Below are positions 12,289 through 24,339 of a DNA stretch of 64,000 nucleotides, one piece after another. The notes below the pieces were generated by a model, which worked only from the letters and a program-made list of their open reading frames with translations, did no database searches and was not told the DNA's origin. The position numbers and the translations under genes were made by a program. The DNA comes from Eudorina sp. 2006-703-Eu-15 (Eukaryota > Chlorophyta > Chlorophyceae > Chlamydomonadales > Volvocaceae), in the NCBI GenBank assembly GCA_003117195.1, contig BDSI01000008.1, positions 124,001 through 188,000 of the forward strand. The letters are read 5' to 3'. The first letter of the stretch is position 1, and each line of letters starts with the position of its first letter.

Positions 12289-12345
12289 ATCTGCCCGGTC
12301 AGGGGCTCGAGGTTTAGGGTCACCTTGTAACGGTTACATACGTGG
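12289..12345 (-). repeat. dispersed repeat family 2, end fragment
   Basis: Reverse complement contains GTAACCGTTACAAGGTGACCC and a diverged copy of the GAGTCCCGACCGGGC block that begins the larger copies at 35847 (+) and 28321 (-). Only the end of the element is present. Confidence 0.55.
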
Positions 12346-13347
12346 AACCTCCGGACGTCCCCACAGGCACCATCATCGGCCAGCAACCTCACCGATGAGG
12401 CTTTGTTTGATGTGCATGATTGATTGCACAGCGGCACGTCATCGCGTGGTGTTGCCAATATGCACGGGGCGGCGTACATAATCCTTATCGTACGATCCAT
12501 AGATCTACTACATAAAGTACTGCTTGCACCGCATATACTATTTGTACGGATTGTACTGCATGCATCACATGTACAGCACGCCTTGTTGGAGACTCTATCT
12601 CTGCCTTTATTTGGCACGTGGCCCCTTGCCGGAGGAACGAACCCCGCTACCCGTGCTGACCCAGGAGCGTGCATGCTCCTACCTGTCGCTGTCACCCATT
12701 CCTCGCGCGACTTGGTGACGTGGACCACAGTGCCTACCTGCTGGGAGGACGCGGAGCTCGCTCGACATTTCATTGCTGCATCCAGCCAGCCCAAGGAAGC
12801 CCAAGTCACTTGAGACGAAATGAATTCTGCCCTATATATCTGCGCTATGTATTTGCTACCGGTGCTGACTGCTGAGATATCGGACAAGTGCGTGCGTGCG
12901 TGTGCTCATTGCTGGGCCCACGCCCAGCGACCTCGGAAACGCGCCAATCGTGCAAAGGTCAGCACATGGCGCATTAATAAATAATAACTAAGATTGGAAC
13001 TAGCGCAGGGACGCGACCCCGCAGTCCGCCTCTCAAGAGGAACCATGGGCCGATAGGAAACATGGATGGGCCGCTGGAGGTCGTCCGGGTGCCCTTGGAC
13101 TGGGCGTCCTGACACTTAGCACCACGCTGCTGAAACCCGCAAGTACAAAGAAGGCAAGGAAGCGCACGCAAGAAACGAACGGACCCGTGCGGCGGCCCCC
13201 ATTGGCACCCGGGGGCCTCGTTGGTATCTAACTCGGTGTGTAACGGATACCGCTGCCGCACCGCCACCTCCTCGACCCGCTCATCTATCAGATCCGGGCG
13301 GACGCAACTTTCCACCGCAGATTCTCACGAGAATATCTGGATGCCCT

Positions 13348-14796
13348 TCAATAGTAGTCCCGAGGAGGTGGCGCAGCATCGGGCGGTGGATTGTTAGGGA
13401 GATTGACCAAGTACGAGTAGTCGTAGTACGGTGGAGGTGCGAGCTCAGGTGGCGGGGGCCGGCTGGGACGGTTGGGTCGGTTGGGTCGGTTGGGACGGTC
13501 AGGGCGGCGGGGGCGACCCGGGCGGTCCGGGCGGGCTGGGGGATCAGCGGGGCGGCGGCGACGCAGTGGCGGCGGCGAGGGGGGCGGCGGTGCAGGGGGC
13601 CGTGGAGATGGAGATGTGGGGGGCGGGCGGCGGGCGGGCGGCGGCGACGAGGGTGGCGGAGAGGGCCGAGCAGGAGGCGAGGGACGGGGCTGTGGGTGGG
13701 GCGGGCGCGGCCGGGCCGACGGTGAAGGCGATGGTGGCGACGGCGCCGCGCGTGGGGGCGATCTCGAAGTAGCAGGTGACGGCGGCGGCGGTCTGAGCGG
13801 CGGACTTGGCGGTAGACGAGTGACGTACGGCGACGGCGGTCGGGGCGACGGCGTCTTGGACGTCCCGGCGGGGGCTGGTACAGGTGCGTGCCCCTTGGGG
13901 GTCGAGTCGAGGGCGACCCGACGGTGCGAGGAGGAGCCATCCGCCTTGATTGAGGCGACAGGTAGGTAGGCGAGGGCGGGAAGTCAACGGATGGATGGAT
14001 GCATGGATCCCATGAATACCGGTGACCCGCCCGCGGGGTCCACTAGGGTCCACTGTAACATCACTCAGGATACCGTAATACATGCTAAGGATCAGAGCGC
14101 GCATGGTGCAATAGCCATCAGAAGGCTGCACCCGTCCTTCCAGCATGTCTGCTGCCGTACATCAGCCCCGAACGGCAACGAAGAACGAACCGGCAAGCAG
14201 CGTTTGCGTGCGTACCTGCAGAGCTTCCCCCGCCGGCTCCCGCCCAAACACATGCCGCCCGGCAGCGACAGCAGCAGCAGCAGCAGGTGCGGCGGGGCCT
14301 GCAGTACAACGCATGGATGCAGAAGCACATGCGTCAGACCCGGTATGGAGCGCTGTGATGTCGGAGATGCGATCATGCGAACATGTATGTATGCGCGGCA
14401 AGACTCGGGACCGCACGGGGCGGGGTAAGTCCGCCCGGGACATTGCAGTACGGTACGGTACACCTGAGGAAGGTACGGCAGGTGCCACGCAGCACTGCTG
14501 CGACCCGCCTTTCATGAAACTCATGAACGTGGTTCTCATTCACCTAGTTGTGGTTCACAGCTAGGCGTGGGAAGCCGCAGCACGGGATAACACAGGAACA
14601 GCACAGCGGTCTTGACAGCGGTCATCCGCTGGCGCTCTCAACTATCTAGCGGTGGTAGCGCTTGCGCTGGAGGTGCACGTTCGCAATGCCACCCACCGCC
14701 GTTCATCAGAATCACGACCATAATGCTTAATGTTTGTGTCTGGGCGATGATGAGTCCAGTGCGGTGCCTCCGGTTCAGGGCAGTGCTGGGCGCCAT
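13348..14796 (-). CDS. PRP-B: secreted proline-rich protein with Arg-Pro repeats
   Basis: Putative extracellular-matrix protein, 259 aa. Exons on the minus strand: 14796-14697, 14298-14216, 13944-13348 (780 nt). Exon 1 has a basic N-terminus followed by a hydrophobic stretch ending MVVILMN and closes in phase 1. Exon 2 is Ala-rich and closes in phase 0 (donor GTACGC). Exon 3 carries a short polar segment with SSHRRVAL, a long SPP/PPPS-rich part, then Arg-Pro triplets (RPDRPNRPNRPNRP), PPPPELAPPPYYDYSY and a final PPPRDYY. The AAG acceptor at 13945-13947 is not ideal; it was chosen because it matches the phase and position of exon 3 in the paralogues. The last exon is firm and the two 5' exons are moderate. 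A stop-bearing shadow frame overlaps and should not be used. The second intron contains a family-1 repeat copy at 14021-14065. Confidence 0.7.
14021..14065 (-). repeat. dispersed repeat family 1, short inverted copy in PRP-B intron 2
   Basis: GGTGACCCGCCCGCGGGGTC followed by a doubled AGGGTCCACT/GTAACATC end. Same orientation as PRP-B and confined to its second intron (13945-14215). Confidence 0.65.
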
Positions 14797-16424
14797 CTTG
14801 CAGCAGTTGCAATTAGTGGCTGCTGCTAGTTGCTGTTGTCGCAGCAGTCCAGAGTGTTAAGCGTCGCGCGACAATGTTACAAAATATATTCAGAAAATAT
14901 CAATAATTTCCATTGGCAGGATTGCCACTTCGATTAAGGGAAGTGCAGACCCGGCGGTCTTGCTTAACCTAGTGACGCCTAGCGGCACAAAACCGCAAGT
15001 CTTGTAAAATTTGCAAAAGGTGCAAAGAGGACAGCATACAAGGAGACACGTAGCAATAAATGTATGCAAAGGTGATTACGGATGTATCTGGAGCGTCTCT
15101 TATGCAGTGTGGCCAACCAATAGATGTTTCCCCCGGTTTTCCGTACGATGTGGACGATGTGGAGGTGGTAAGATCATGGTGTGCTGCATAATGTGAATAG
15201 GATTAGAAATTAATTATTTGAGAACTATTAAGAATGAACTGATAAAGAACTGATGAATCGCGCGCCTGTCCAGCTGTCGGACTGCAACGGCACAACCCTC
15301 AACCGGCTGTTCGCGCCAATGACCCAATGCCAACAACAGAAACATGAACGCAATGACAGGATTCTATGCATATGTGTGGCTAGAAGGGGCTAGATGAATA
15401 ATGCGAATCATATTGGGTATTTCTACATGAATTGTTAATATGCCGTGAGTGCGTGCAGCGTCGTCGTGCAGTCGCACGTAACGCATGTCGGCGCAGCTGC
15501 GTTATTAGCTCCAACGTGCCTGTCCCGGATTACTTTCCAATACTGTCCCATGACGTCAGTTCAGCAAATGGCATCGTCGGTGTTTGCTGCGTGCAAGGTA
15601 CATCATTCCCCAGCTTCGATGATCATTTGATCACACTTTGGGAACGGCTGGCATAAACAGTCGTTTCCCTCCGTTTTGCATCCGTTTCCCCGCCGTTTTG
15701 CATCCGTTCTGCGTCTTTCATTGTTGCCGTTTCTCAATTTTGTAAATGCACCTTGGACAAAACGAACGGTTAAAGGACGCACGCACCGCTGCGCGCGGTG
15801 CACTAGCGCGCGGTGCAATCCAAGTAAGAGCCGGACCTGTCTGACGGCGTCGACGCTGCTCCCATCCCGTCCTTATTCTTTCATACAACATCCTTTTTCG
15901 GGGTCCGCTGTAATGTTCATTCATTCATTCAACTTGGTGAAACGGCAGTAGGCCCGACGTGCACTTGAACACGCACCTGAACAGCAGTGAAGGCACGCAC
16001 GCAAGCATGCACGAGCGACCTATCACCACCACCCCCCACACCACTACTGCTACCTACCAGCGACCGCCGCCATCACCACCCAGGACGGCACACCCGACTA
16101 GCACCATCAACATCGTCACTACACGCCGCAGCACCACCACTATCACCATCCATTGCCGGCCATCCGTTCTCCACGCGGATGTGTCACGATTGGATGGAAG
16201 AGTGCGTGCGCTGCGTGCCCAACTGGGTTCGTCCATGCATCCGGCGATCGACTTCCCTCGCTTGCTTCGTTGCTTCACATACACCATTATCGATGGTCCC
16301 GGGGTATATATATGCACCACCGCGCCGGCGCTTCTGATGAACCCCGCCCACTACACGCACCCAGCTCGTCCATGGCACGGCTGCACGCAGGCAACGCACA
16401 CAACGAAATGCCATCCGTCGCTCA

Positions 16425-16458
16425 CATCTATCTACATCTATCTACATCTATCTATCTG
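16425..16458. repeat. short CATCTATCTA tandem tract
   Basis: Three units of CATCTATCTA followed by TCTG. Confidence 0.85.
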
Positions 16459-16635
16459 CAGTAACAAACATCCATGTGGACACATTCTTGGCACGGCTCG
16501 GCAGGGCACGGCGGGCACCACGCCTGCGCAAGGAAGTGCATCCATCCGTCCATCATCAGTGCAGCGGCGCACATCACCTTTGCACATGCACGCAAACACG
16601 CGCCGCAGCAACACTAATAATGCCTCTGTATGTGA

Positions 16636-16680
16636 CCGTTACAAGGTGGACGGACCCAGAGTCCCGACCGGGCGATTGAT
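16636..16680 (+). repeat. dispersed repeat family 2, end fragment
   Basis: GACCGTTACAAGGTGGAC then GAGTCCCGACCGGGC, matching the outer end of the larger family-2 copies at 35847-36078 and 28081-28321. Confidence 0.65.
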
Positions 16681-17196
16681 CTAAGCAAAGGGCTCAGACA
16701 GCTCGTGTCATCATCAGTTGACCCTGTACCCTTAAAGCCATAAACCCGCGACCCTGCAACAGCGCTGATATTGAGACGCTATCCACGACCTACGATTTGT
16801 CATTTCGACATCGACCGACACCGCTCCCGCAACCCTCGCGCGATCTGCTTAAACCTCGACTGCTCAACTCCCTACCTACATCTGCAACTGCAACTGGATA
16901 CGGACGGACGGTGCATGTGGCCTCTGCGTGATGTATGGCTCCTGCGGCTGCACCTACGCTCGCTGGCTACCTGGCTGGCAGATAGGGGTCGATGTTCCCT
17001 CGTGGCGGCATGCATACACACACTTCCCTTTTTCCGTCTCTTGCCCTTCGTTGCGCACGCGCCCCCCGTCCCATGTCATGCACTACTCCTGCTCCGCCTG
17101 CCTATGAACACACTTCCATGCATGCCATGCACGCGTGGCGCGCGCGGCCAACCCAAGCGATACAAGAAACTCCACCGTCCAGGGTAGCAATGGATG

Positions 17197-17273
17197 ACAC
17201 CAATGACCCGCGGTCACCGATGACCCGCGGAGTCCACTGTAACGGAGTCCACTGTAACGGAGTCCACTGTAAC
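17197..17273 (-). repeat. family-1 repeat remnant with a 15-bp triplication
   Basis: Two nested TGACCCGCGG/GTCACCGATGACCC segments followed by three exact tandem copies of GGAGTCCACTGTAAC (17229-17273). The tripled unit is the terminal end of the family-1 element, so this copy was altered by local amplification of its end. Confidence 0.8.
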
Positions 17274-18800
17274 GTCATCAATAATGATGGATACATGCCT
17301 TGGGCGAAGCACACATGCTTCCGATGGCTGCACTCCATACTTCGGTTTTTGATGATACTTGGCATAGCCAAGCAACTCGGCCCCGTTATCAGTTGATAAA
17401 ACAAAATGAAAATCATCCAACCCACATCGCTTGCTTGATTGCATGCCCCGGTTCGTCCCGCAGGCAGCCCTTTGCGCAATTTTGCGATGGCGTGTTTGTG
17501 GCGTGGATGAGACGGTCAGGTCCCGCACCCTGCTGTACGGCGCGAGCCGTACGTACAGCGCACCCATCCAGCACATATACGTTGAAGATTTTAAAGTATG
17601 CGTGCACGCTGTCCATAACCTGGCAGTAGCGTGCGAAATAGACCGGGGGGATCTCAACGCGCAAGATAGGCTGGATCTGAGCGCACTACAAGCGCATGTG
17701 TGTATAGTTCGACCCCGCCTCATGTCATGGCAAGATGGCATTCGCACGGACGTGTACGTGCAGATCCGCAACATCCATCCAAGTCGATCTAAACAGTAAT
17801 AATAACAGCAAGTGATCTCCGCCACGCCCAAAGTAATCAATGGAAGGCCCCAGAAGAGCAGCCCGCAGAATCACGCAAGAGCACCAAACCCGCCGCCACA
17901 CAATCAATGATCATCTACCACCCAACAATAATAATTTCTCTTCCCCTCGCAGACATGACAGGTGGTCCTGCGCATCAGCTTCTGCGCCCCAGCCACACCC
18001 TTTCACACGCACCCCGCGCTGACACAGCCCTCGATCGCCAACGGTCCCTCGATCCACTCCCACGAAAGCGATCGATGGGCCGGACATGTATCAAGCAGGA
18101 GCCGTCGACCGGCACTGCGTCTACTTGCTACCATGAATACATGACGGCCTGCTGCACGATTCAGCACTGCACTGCCACCTGCGCGCGCAGCAACACACCA
18201 CATATATAGAAGGCATGTGCGGCCATCCTCGCTCGAGCTTTCATCGCTTATTTCCCCAAGCCAGGTGACAGTCCACGAGTACGAAATGCTGAGGGGGCCG
18301 TCGTGTGCTGTAGCCGTCAAGCCCCGTCTCGGGGTAGGTCCACGCCGCGCCTCACCCAGATAGATATCGAGACACCCGGCCTGCCGCCCGCTGTCGCCGG
18401 GGTCCCTGCTGGGTTAGTTGTGTCATGTACGAACATGTACGAGCATGTACGGGCGGTCCGCCGCCAGCACAGGCAGAACAGGATATGCAGGGCCGTATTG
18501 GTTTTTCGATTACGGCGCGCCGTGCGTGCGAGACCTCGGCTCCCTGAATGCAAGTCTGTGTTGAGCCGATCAAACCGCCCATAGTGCTAGTGTGCGGGTG
18601 CACGCGTTCGGACCTGTGCGGACAACCATGCGTGCAGTCATCATGTACCAAATGTGCTCATGACATTCACGCTCATGCATCTTGATTGCCGTACATTTGT
18701 ACCGCGGCCGCGTCCGATTGGGCCACGCCGCTGCTGCAGCATCCACCCTTGCTACAGCAACGCCGCGATAACATCTGCCCGTGCGCGCTACAGCGAGCAG

Positions 18801-20765
18801 CTAATTCCATCCCAGACTGTAGTAATCTGAAGGCGGGGGGTTGCACGGCGGCGGAGGCACGTCGGGAAAATTCCAGGGGGGCTGCGTGTACTGATCCGGA
18901 GGCGGCGCGATGTCCGGTGGTGAAGGGGACCTGGGGCGTTTGGGTCGTCGGGGCCGGTCAGGCTTTCCGGGCCCTGAAGGGCGCTTGCGCCGATCTTGCT
19001 GAGGCGGCGATGGCGGCGACGGCGGCGACGGTGTGGGCGGAGACCGTCTAGGGGGAGATGCTGAGGGAGGAGGAGGGGACCTGGCCGACGAGGATGGGGC
19101 AGTCGCCGGCGGTGAGGGGATGGGCGGCGCAGGGGATGGCGGCGGCGGTGACGGCGACGGGGGTCTGGGCGGGGGCGACGGCGGCGGAGTCAGCGGCAGC
19201 GGGGGTCTAAACGGCGGCGACGACAGCTGTGGGCTCGGCGGCGGCGGGGGTCTGGGAGGCGGCGGCGGCGGCGAGCTCGGCGGTGGCGAGTGTGATGGGC
19301 TCGGCGGCGGCGGGGGTCTGGGAGGCGGCGGCGGCGGCGAGCTCGGCGGTGGCGAGTGTGATAGGGTCGGCGGCGGCGGGGGTCTGGGAGGCGGGGGTCT
19401 GGGAGGCGACGGCGACGGCGACGGGCTTGGGCTCTTGGGAGCGGGCGACGGAGGTGGCAACGGGGGCAGCCCCGGGGACGGCCTGGGCGTGGGCTTGGCA
19501 GGCGGTGGGGGAGGAGACCTGGACGCAGATTTGGGTGGACGACTCAGTGTGGCATTGGGATTGGGTTTGAGCGCGAGGGCTGCTGCAGGCGGAGACCTGG
19601 CCAGTGCAGGTGCCGGGGTCGGCGGGGACGAGGCTCTGGGCGAGGGATTTGGCGGGGGCGTAGGGGCGGGCTTGGGCACCTGCTGTTTGCCGCTGTCTTC
19701 AGTGGCCGCATTTGCTCGCAGCAGCCTCCATCCGTCCGTAGACCTGTGGGTCGCCTGCAGAGGGACGGAACGCGTTTCAAGCAGGTGAATCAGCAGCAGG
19801 TGAACCAGCAGCACATGAATCAGGGTCATCGTCAGGTATGTGTTGGCACTGCACTTTTATTATTAGGATGTTACAGCGGACCCCGCGGGTCATCGGTGAC
19901 AGCCCCGGCGACAGCCGAGGCTTCCTCACCATACACTGCCTAAATGAACTAACGCCACCATGGCGCTCCGGACAGACTCCCCAAGTGCACCGAAACACTC
20001 CCCGGGCCCACACTACCAGGTGCGAGGTAAGACTGTTCCCCCGGGTCCGCAATGAAGTGAGAGTGCACCTAAAGCTGGATTGCGGGCGGTGCCAGCGCGG
20101 TGAAGGTCTGAAATGCTGGGCACAGGTTGCCGTGCCTTCCCACTCGTTGATGAGTGACGACCTAGGAGGTGATGTGTTGGTTTCGGGCCCGCTAACGCCG
20201 GTCGCTACCACCACTATCTAATGACATATGACAAGGTGCTGGGCGCGGGGACCGGTCTCAGGTAGCTGCGTGCAGCTTTCATTGGCAGCATGTCACACAG
20301 TATGGAACTAATGTACGGTGTGTTGCAGCAGAGCTTGCGAGGGTACAACAACCAGCCACGCGCGCGGTGCCATCCTAGCTAGCTTACCAGCCGTGCATCC
20401 TGATAGCGCATTAAGCGCCTTACCACATCCCCAGAAGCACCTCCGACGGAAGCTGCGCTGATATCTGTAGCAAGGGTTCAGGAATAGTGGGCTAGAGCAC
20501 AACATCGAAAGACCAAGAGCAGTACGGACGGAGCAGTCAGTTAGGCAGCTAGGTGGCCAATCGCCGGACTGGTTGACCACGCATATCCCAATTTGGATGG
20601 CCAATCGAAGTTCATTTCTGTCTGTATTACTGAGGCTACGAATGCGGCGCTACGCTGCGCGTCCTCACCGCTTGTTAGATGGAGAAAGGTGATGACGAAG
20701 ACAAGCAGGAAGCTTAAAGAATGGTGATTGCGGCAGAATCTTGTACGCTCATATGATCGGATCAT
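18801..20765 (-). CDS. PRP-D: secreted extensin-like proline-rich protein
   Basis: Putative extracellular-matrix hydroxyproline-rich protein, 363 aa. Exons on the minus strand: 20765-20669, 20464-20424, 19754-18801 (1,092 nt). Exon 1 encodes a classical signal peptide (basic start, hydrophobic LSFLLVFVITFLHL, then TSG) and ends in phase 1 at a GTGAGG donor. The 41-nt exon 2 (ISAASVGGASGDV) ends in phase 0 at GTAAGG. Exon 3 starts after CTGCAG with ATHRSTDGWRLLRANAA. The body is SPPPP-rich with an in-frame 66-nt (22-residue) tandem unit of SHSPPPSSPPPPPPR type around 19288-19420. The end is basic (RKRPSGPGKPDRPRRPKRPR), then PPDIAPPPDQYTQPP and PSDYYSLGWN. Reading exon 3 upstream from an in-frame ATG at 19829 would give a false hydrophobic start inside intron 2. 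Intron 2 contains a full family-1 repeat. Confidence 0.85.
19867..20016 (+). repeat. dispersed repeat family 1, long copy in PRP-D intron 2
   Basis: GATGTTACAGCGGACCCCGC, GGTCATCGGTGACAGCC, CTTCCTCACCA, CGCCACCATGGCG and AGTGCACCGAAACACTCCCC occur in the same order as in the other long copies. It is antisense to PRP-D and lies wholly inside its second intron (19755-20423). Confidence 0.85.
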
Positions 20766-22295
20766 TCTCTAGTGCTGTTGCAGGTTCTCCGATGCCTTAT
20801 TAACAAAGCAATACCAGAACCAGCCTGTGCAATCCCGCTGGGGACCTTTCAGCCCAGTAGCATGATGGCCGTGTGAAAAAACAAGCTTAAAATAATTTAC
20901 GATAAGCGGATGATTTTTCAACACGATGGTTGCACAGACTGTGGGCCCGCGTCAATTTTGCAGCGGCGCGTCATCGCGTGTGCGTTAGTAAGAGGTCTGC
21001 GGCTTGACACATCATAATATCCGACTTCCATTTTCAAATATATGAAAAGCCCTTCAGTCGCGGTACGGTCTTCAAGTAAGACGCCGTACTGTCCGGGAAA
21101 GCAGGAGCATCAGCCTGCCTCCCACGGACAGTAGCAGTCGATGTACACTATGTTTCAAATATGAATGTATTATTTTAAACTAACTCGAATAAGAGGTAAT
21201 GATTTCAGTCAGTGGCCCTGATGCCACCTCATTGTCAAGTAAAAGAGTTTTCACTCGAAGCTGGCATCAATCCAAAACATTTCAATTATCATTTAACAAA
21301 ATTTATTAATTTAAGCGGGTTTGTATGTAAGTCTTCCTCTGACGGGCTGACGCTGATTCACCGCAAGGGTGCCGCACCGTCTTGTACTTTTTTTCCCGCT
21401 CAGGCAGTGCATGTTGCACACTGTGCGATGTGCCCATAGTTGTTGTATTGTGCGTGTCCATACAGGTAAGAAAATCTCATCTCGTTACAATGGTGATCAT
21501 CAATTATGCAGCTCGCTCGCCTCACAAATCTGGGTGGACTATTCATTGTGTTTGGATGCTGGGATGAATTTTGTATTGTATAGGTCACACTATTATACCC
21601 ACGGGATCGTACAATGGACAACTGAGGACAACTGTTCCAGTGGTTCCAACATGAAACATAAGGAGACAGTAGAAATAATGAAGGAGTGTCAAGGGACGTC
21701 GCGCCCAAGCTGTGTCGCGCCCATCGTGTTCAAAGGTAGAGTGCGCCACGCAGGGCCACGCCTCTTTGAATTCGATGACGCTCATGTGTAGGTTAAGAGA
21801 ATAATTTGCAAACTCGCGCCATATATTAATTCCTACGCGAAGTTGGGTCGCAGCTACGCAGGGCCGCGTGTCCCACCGCACGCCCGCCTGCCTGCCTGCC
21901 AATACGGACCATGCATCACGATACTGTGAGGTGCAGTCATCATGTCTTGATGTAAGCACACTTATACTTACAAAATTTCTTCCAAAAGAAAATGAGAGCT
22001 GCGTCTCGTAGGGGCCATGCTGGTCGATCGGTAGGTGCAAATCGGTGTCGTGGGTAAAAGCAGGGCCCTCATGCATGGGCCCTTCGTCCAGAGACGAGGT
22101 CGTTTCCTAGAAGTTGGAATTGCCGTTAAGTGCATTTCGGAGAGTGTGGCGCGGGACGTCCCCTAACGCTGGCACGTCCAGTGGGACCATCGGTGAGGCA
22201 GAAAGGCGCGCATGCAAGTCCGCAGTCATCGTGCACCAAACATCCCTGTGATGACATGAGCTGCTGAGCAGCATCCCTGTGACTTGAGAAGCGCC

Positions 22296-22550
22296 CAGGT
22301 TCCCCAGCGCGACGCAGCAGCACGCACGCAGGCGGTGGGTGGACAGCCGCCACCGCGGCCACGCACTCCCCCGCCAGCTCCAGGTTCCCCAGCGCGACGC
22401 AGCAGCACGCACGCAGGCGGTGGGTGGACAGCCGCCACCGCGGCCACGCACTCCCCCGCCAGCTCCAGGTTCCCCAGCGCGACGCAGCAGCACGCACGCA
22501 GGCGGTGGGTGGACAGCCGCCACCGCGGCCACGCACTCCCCCGCCAGCTC
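22296..22550. repeat. minisatellite, 3 copies of an 85-bp unit
   Basis: Copies start at 22296, 22381 and 22466, each beginning CAGGTTCCCCAGCGCGACGC, and appear identical. Since 85 is not a multiple of three, successive copies shift frame, which argues against a coding role. Confidence 0.97.
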
Positions 22551-23539
22551 CATCCGAGCAACTAACGGCCGAAAGCCTTTCCGCTCATCACCCGGCTGTC
22601 ATCACCCGGCTCTGGCAAACAGCCAACGGCCTGCACAGCTCGCGTTCCGTACCAGGGTCCAAAACCCCACCTTGCCCAGGACAAGACAAGAAAAATCATC
22701 GGCTTTGCCGGCGCCAATGTGAATTACGTGATGCATGGAAGTGCTCCGGCTGAGCGGCAGCGAGGTCAGGGCTGCCAGGATGATTGTGCCCTCCACCTCG
22801 GGCGCCTGAGGTAGCGGGCGGGGTGGGGAAGGCGATTGCGGCGGCGGAGATTCGCCCGACAGCGGTGGCGCAGGGGGGCCGGCAACTAGCCTTAGGGCGA
22901 ACGGTTAAGTCACCGACAGGCAAGGGAGCCAAGAAACCGATCTACTCGCGGAGAGAGTCGTCGATACGAGTAGGTTACATACAGCGCGTAGCCAGGAAAC
23001 CTACAGAGGCAAGGTAGGATGTCCCAACGCAAACCACTCGGGGGGTATTTACATGGCAGCACACCACGAGGCATGTGCCCGCGCTACCGCGTTGGTTATT
23101 GTTGCGACCCGCCTTAACAGAAGCGCTTGCAAGCTAATGCTACCGATCTCGGATCACTACAGGTATGCATGGCTGCGGGTCTCAGGCCGTGCCCGCCTGG
23201 ACCACGCCTGCATTGCCCACCAAGATCTTCCGCCGCTGTATGTACCGCACATTCACTCATCGGTGCTCTTCCCTATCCCATCGAGGAACGGCCGCCGTCC
23301 GCAATAGTTGCATTAACATCATCAATATGTTAATTTGCATTTGCATTTGCATGTCACGTGCGAGGGGTTGACGAGGCTCCAGGCTATATATAACCGATGG
23401 AGATATCAATGAATCAGTCACTGACCGGCCTTGTACTGCAGACAAGCCTTGTCCACGCACGCAAGCACGCCGGCAATGCAGCCCCGAGCATTCTGGCAGG
23501 GAGAAAGGCCCTCTGCGCAGCCGCAATTACTAGCACTCA

Positions 23540-23564
23540 CTCTGCTAGTGATTCACTAGCAGAG
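23540..23564. repeat. 25-bp palindrome
   Basis: Arms CTCTGCTAGTGA and TCACTAGCAGAG are perfect 12-bp inverted repeats around a single T. Function unknown. Confidence 0.9.
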
Positions 23565-24188
23565 GGAACGAAAGTCGTCGCCGAGTTTCATGGTGACATC
23601 CACGCAGAGTACTGTATACGGCACCCACCAATGCCTAGCACATACAGCAATGCCAGCAAACAGCAGGCCAACAGCATCGCGAAAACGCTTCCTCTAAACA
23701 CGGTGCAGCCCAACCGCGTAACAAACGCAGACCTGCCTGTGGCCCGCCGCTCACAAGGCTAGCCAGCCCGACGCGCGCGTGGGGCCGGGCGAGCGCGCGG
23801 AGGCAGCGTCGCTTCAGTCTTTCTCGAGAGGACGAGGACGCTAGGTGCGGCCGCAGAGCTGGGCAGGCATGCAAGGTCCTGAACCCTTATAAATGTGCTC
23901 TACTACTAAGCTAAGACATTTCGAATGTTCTTCGAGATGTCGCCAGCTAGATAAAGAGCCGGCTTGTAGGCTAAACGACGGATGAATGTGATTCTGGTGG
24001 AGCGCGCGCCTGTGGCGCGCACAGGTACCCACCACACCGATCTCCCACAGATGTACGATTGTATGTACGACAGCAACAGTCATGGCCATACATGGCCATG
24101 GTCATCCTTCATAATAATAAGCATCCCTCAACTGCTGGGCTGTTTCTATTGATCGATCCCTCAACTGCTGCGCACAACACCCAACAAC

Positions 24189-24193
24189 TTACA
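24189..24193 (-). terminator. likely TGTAA polyadenylation signal of PRP-C
   Basis: TGTAA on the minus strand about 147 nt after the PRP-C stop, the expected distance and sequence for a volvocine poly(A) signal. Confidence 0.45.
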
Positions 24194-24339
24194 CCCCAGG
24201 GGTCCTCCCAGTACTTCTTAATGTTGCGGAGCTTGCGCCACGCCAGTTGGACTATCTACAAGGATCCGCAAAGCCAGCACCAAGTGTAACATAGAAAGCG
24301 CACGCCGAGTTGTGTAAAACTCGTGTCATGATGATAAAT

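Larger units (their letters stand above)
10661..13347. other. intergenic region between PRP-A and PRP-B
   Basis: Convergent 3' flanks of PRP-A (+) and PRP-B (-). Holds a TG microsatellite (11098-11139), an inverted partial copy of repeat family 1 (11188-11250), a run of CTGCCA/CTGCCAGTGCTA-like short repeats near 11880-11950, a TTGG tetranucleotide tract (12121-12147) and a fragment of repeat family 2 (12289-12345). Open frames on both strands are short and unlike any protein family recognised. No gene is called. Confidence 0.5.
14797..18800. other. intergenic region between PRP-B and PRP-D
   Basis: Upstream flank of PRP-B and downstream flank of PRP-D. It includes an AT-richer part at about 14870-15460, a CAC/CCA-rich stretch at 16020-16160, an ATCTATCTAC tract at 16425-16458, a family-2 repeat end at 16636-16680 and an inverted family-1 copy with a 15-bp triplication at 17197-17273. 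Open frames are compositional, without recognisable domains. No gene is called. Confidence 0.5.
20766..24339. other. intergenic region between PRP-D and PRP-C
   Basis: Upstream flank of PRP-D, AT-rich at about 20770-21850, then GC-rich. Contains three tandem copies of an 85-bp unit (22296-22550) and a 25-bp perfect-arm palindrome (23540-23564). Open frames within the 85-bp repeats are repeat-driven. No protein-coding or RNA gene is recognised. Confidence 0.5.

Noticed and set aside
19755..19829. In-frame hydrophobic start (MTLIHVLLVHLLLIHL) for PRP-D
   Set aside because: It lies upstream of a clear CTGCAG acceptor, inside intron 2. A proper signal-peptide exon (20669-20765) and a phase-matched exon 2 were found instead.
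22296..22550. Possible CRISPR-like array
   Set aside because: Only three adjacent 85-bp identical units without spacers, in a eukaryotic context; an ordinary minisatellite.
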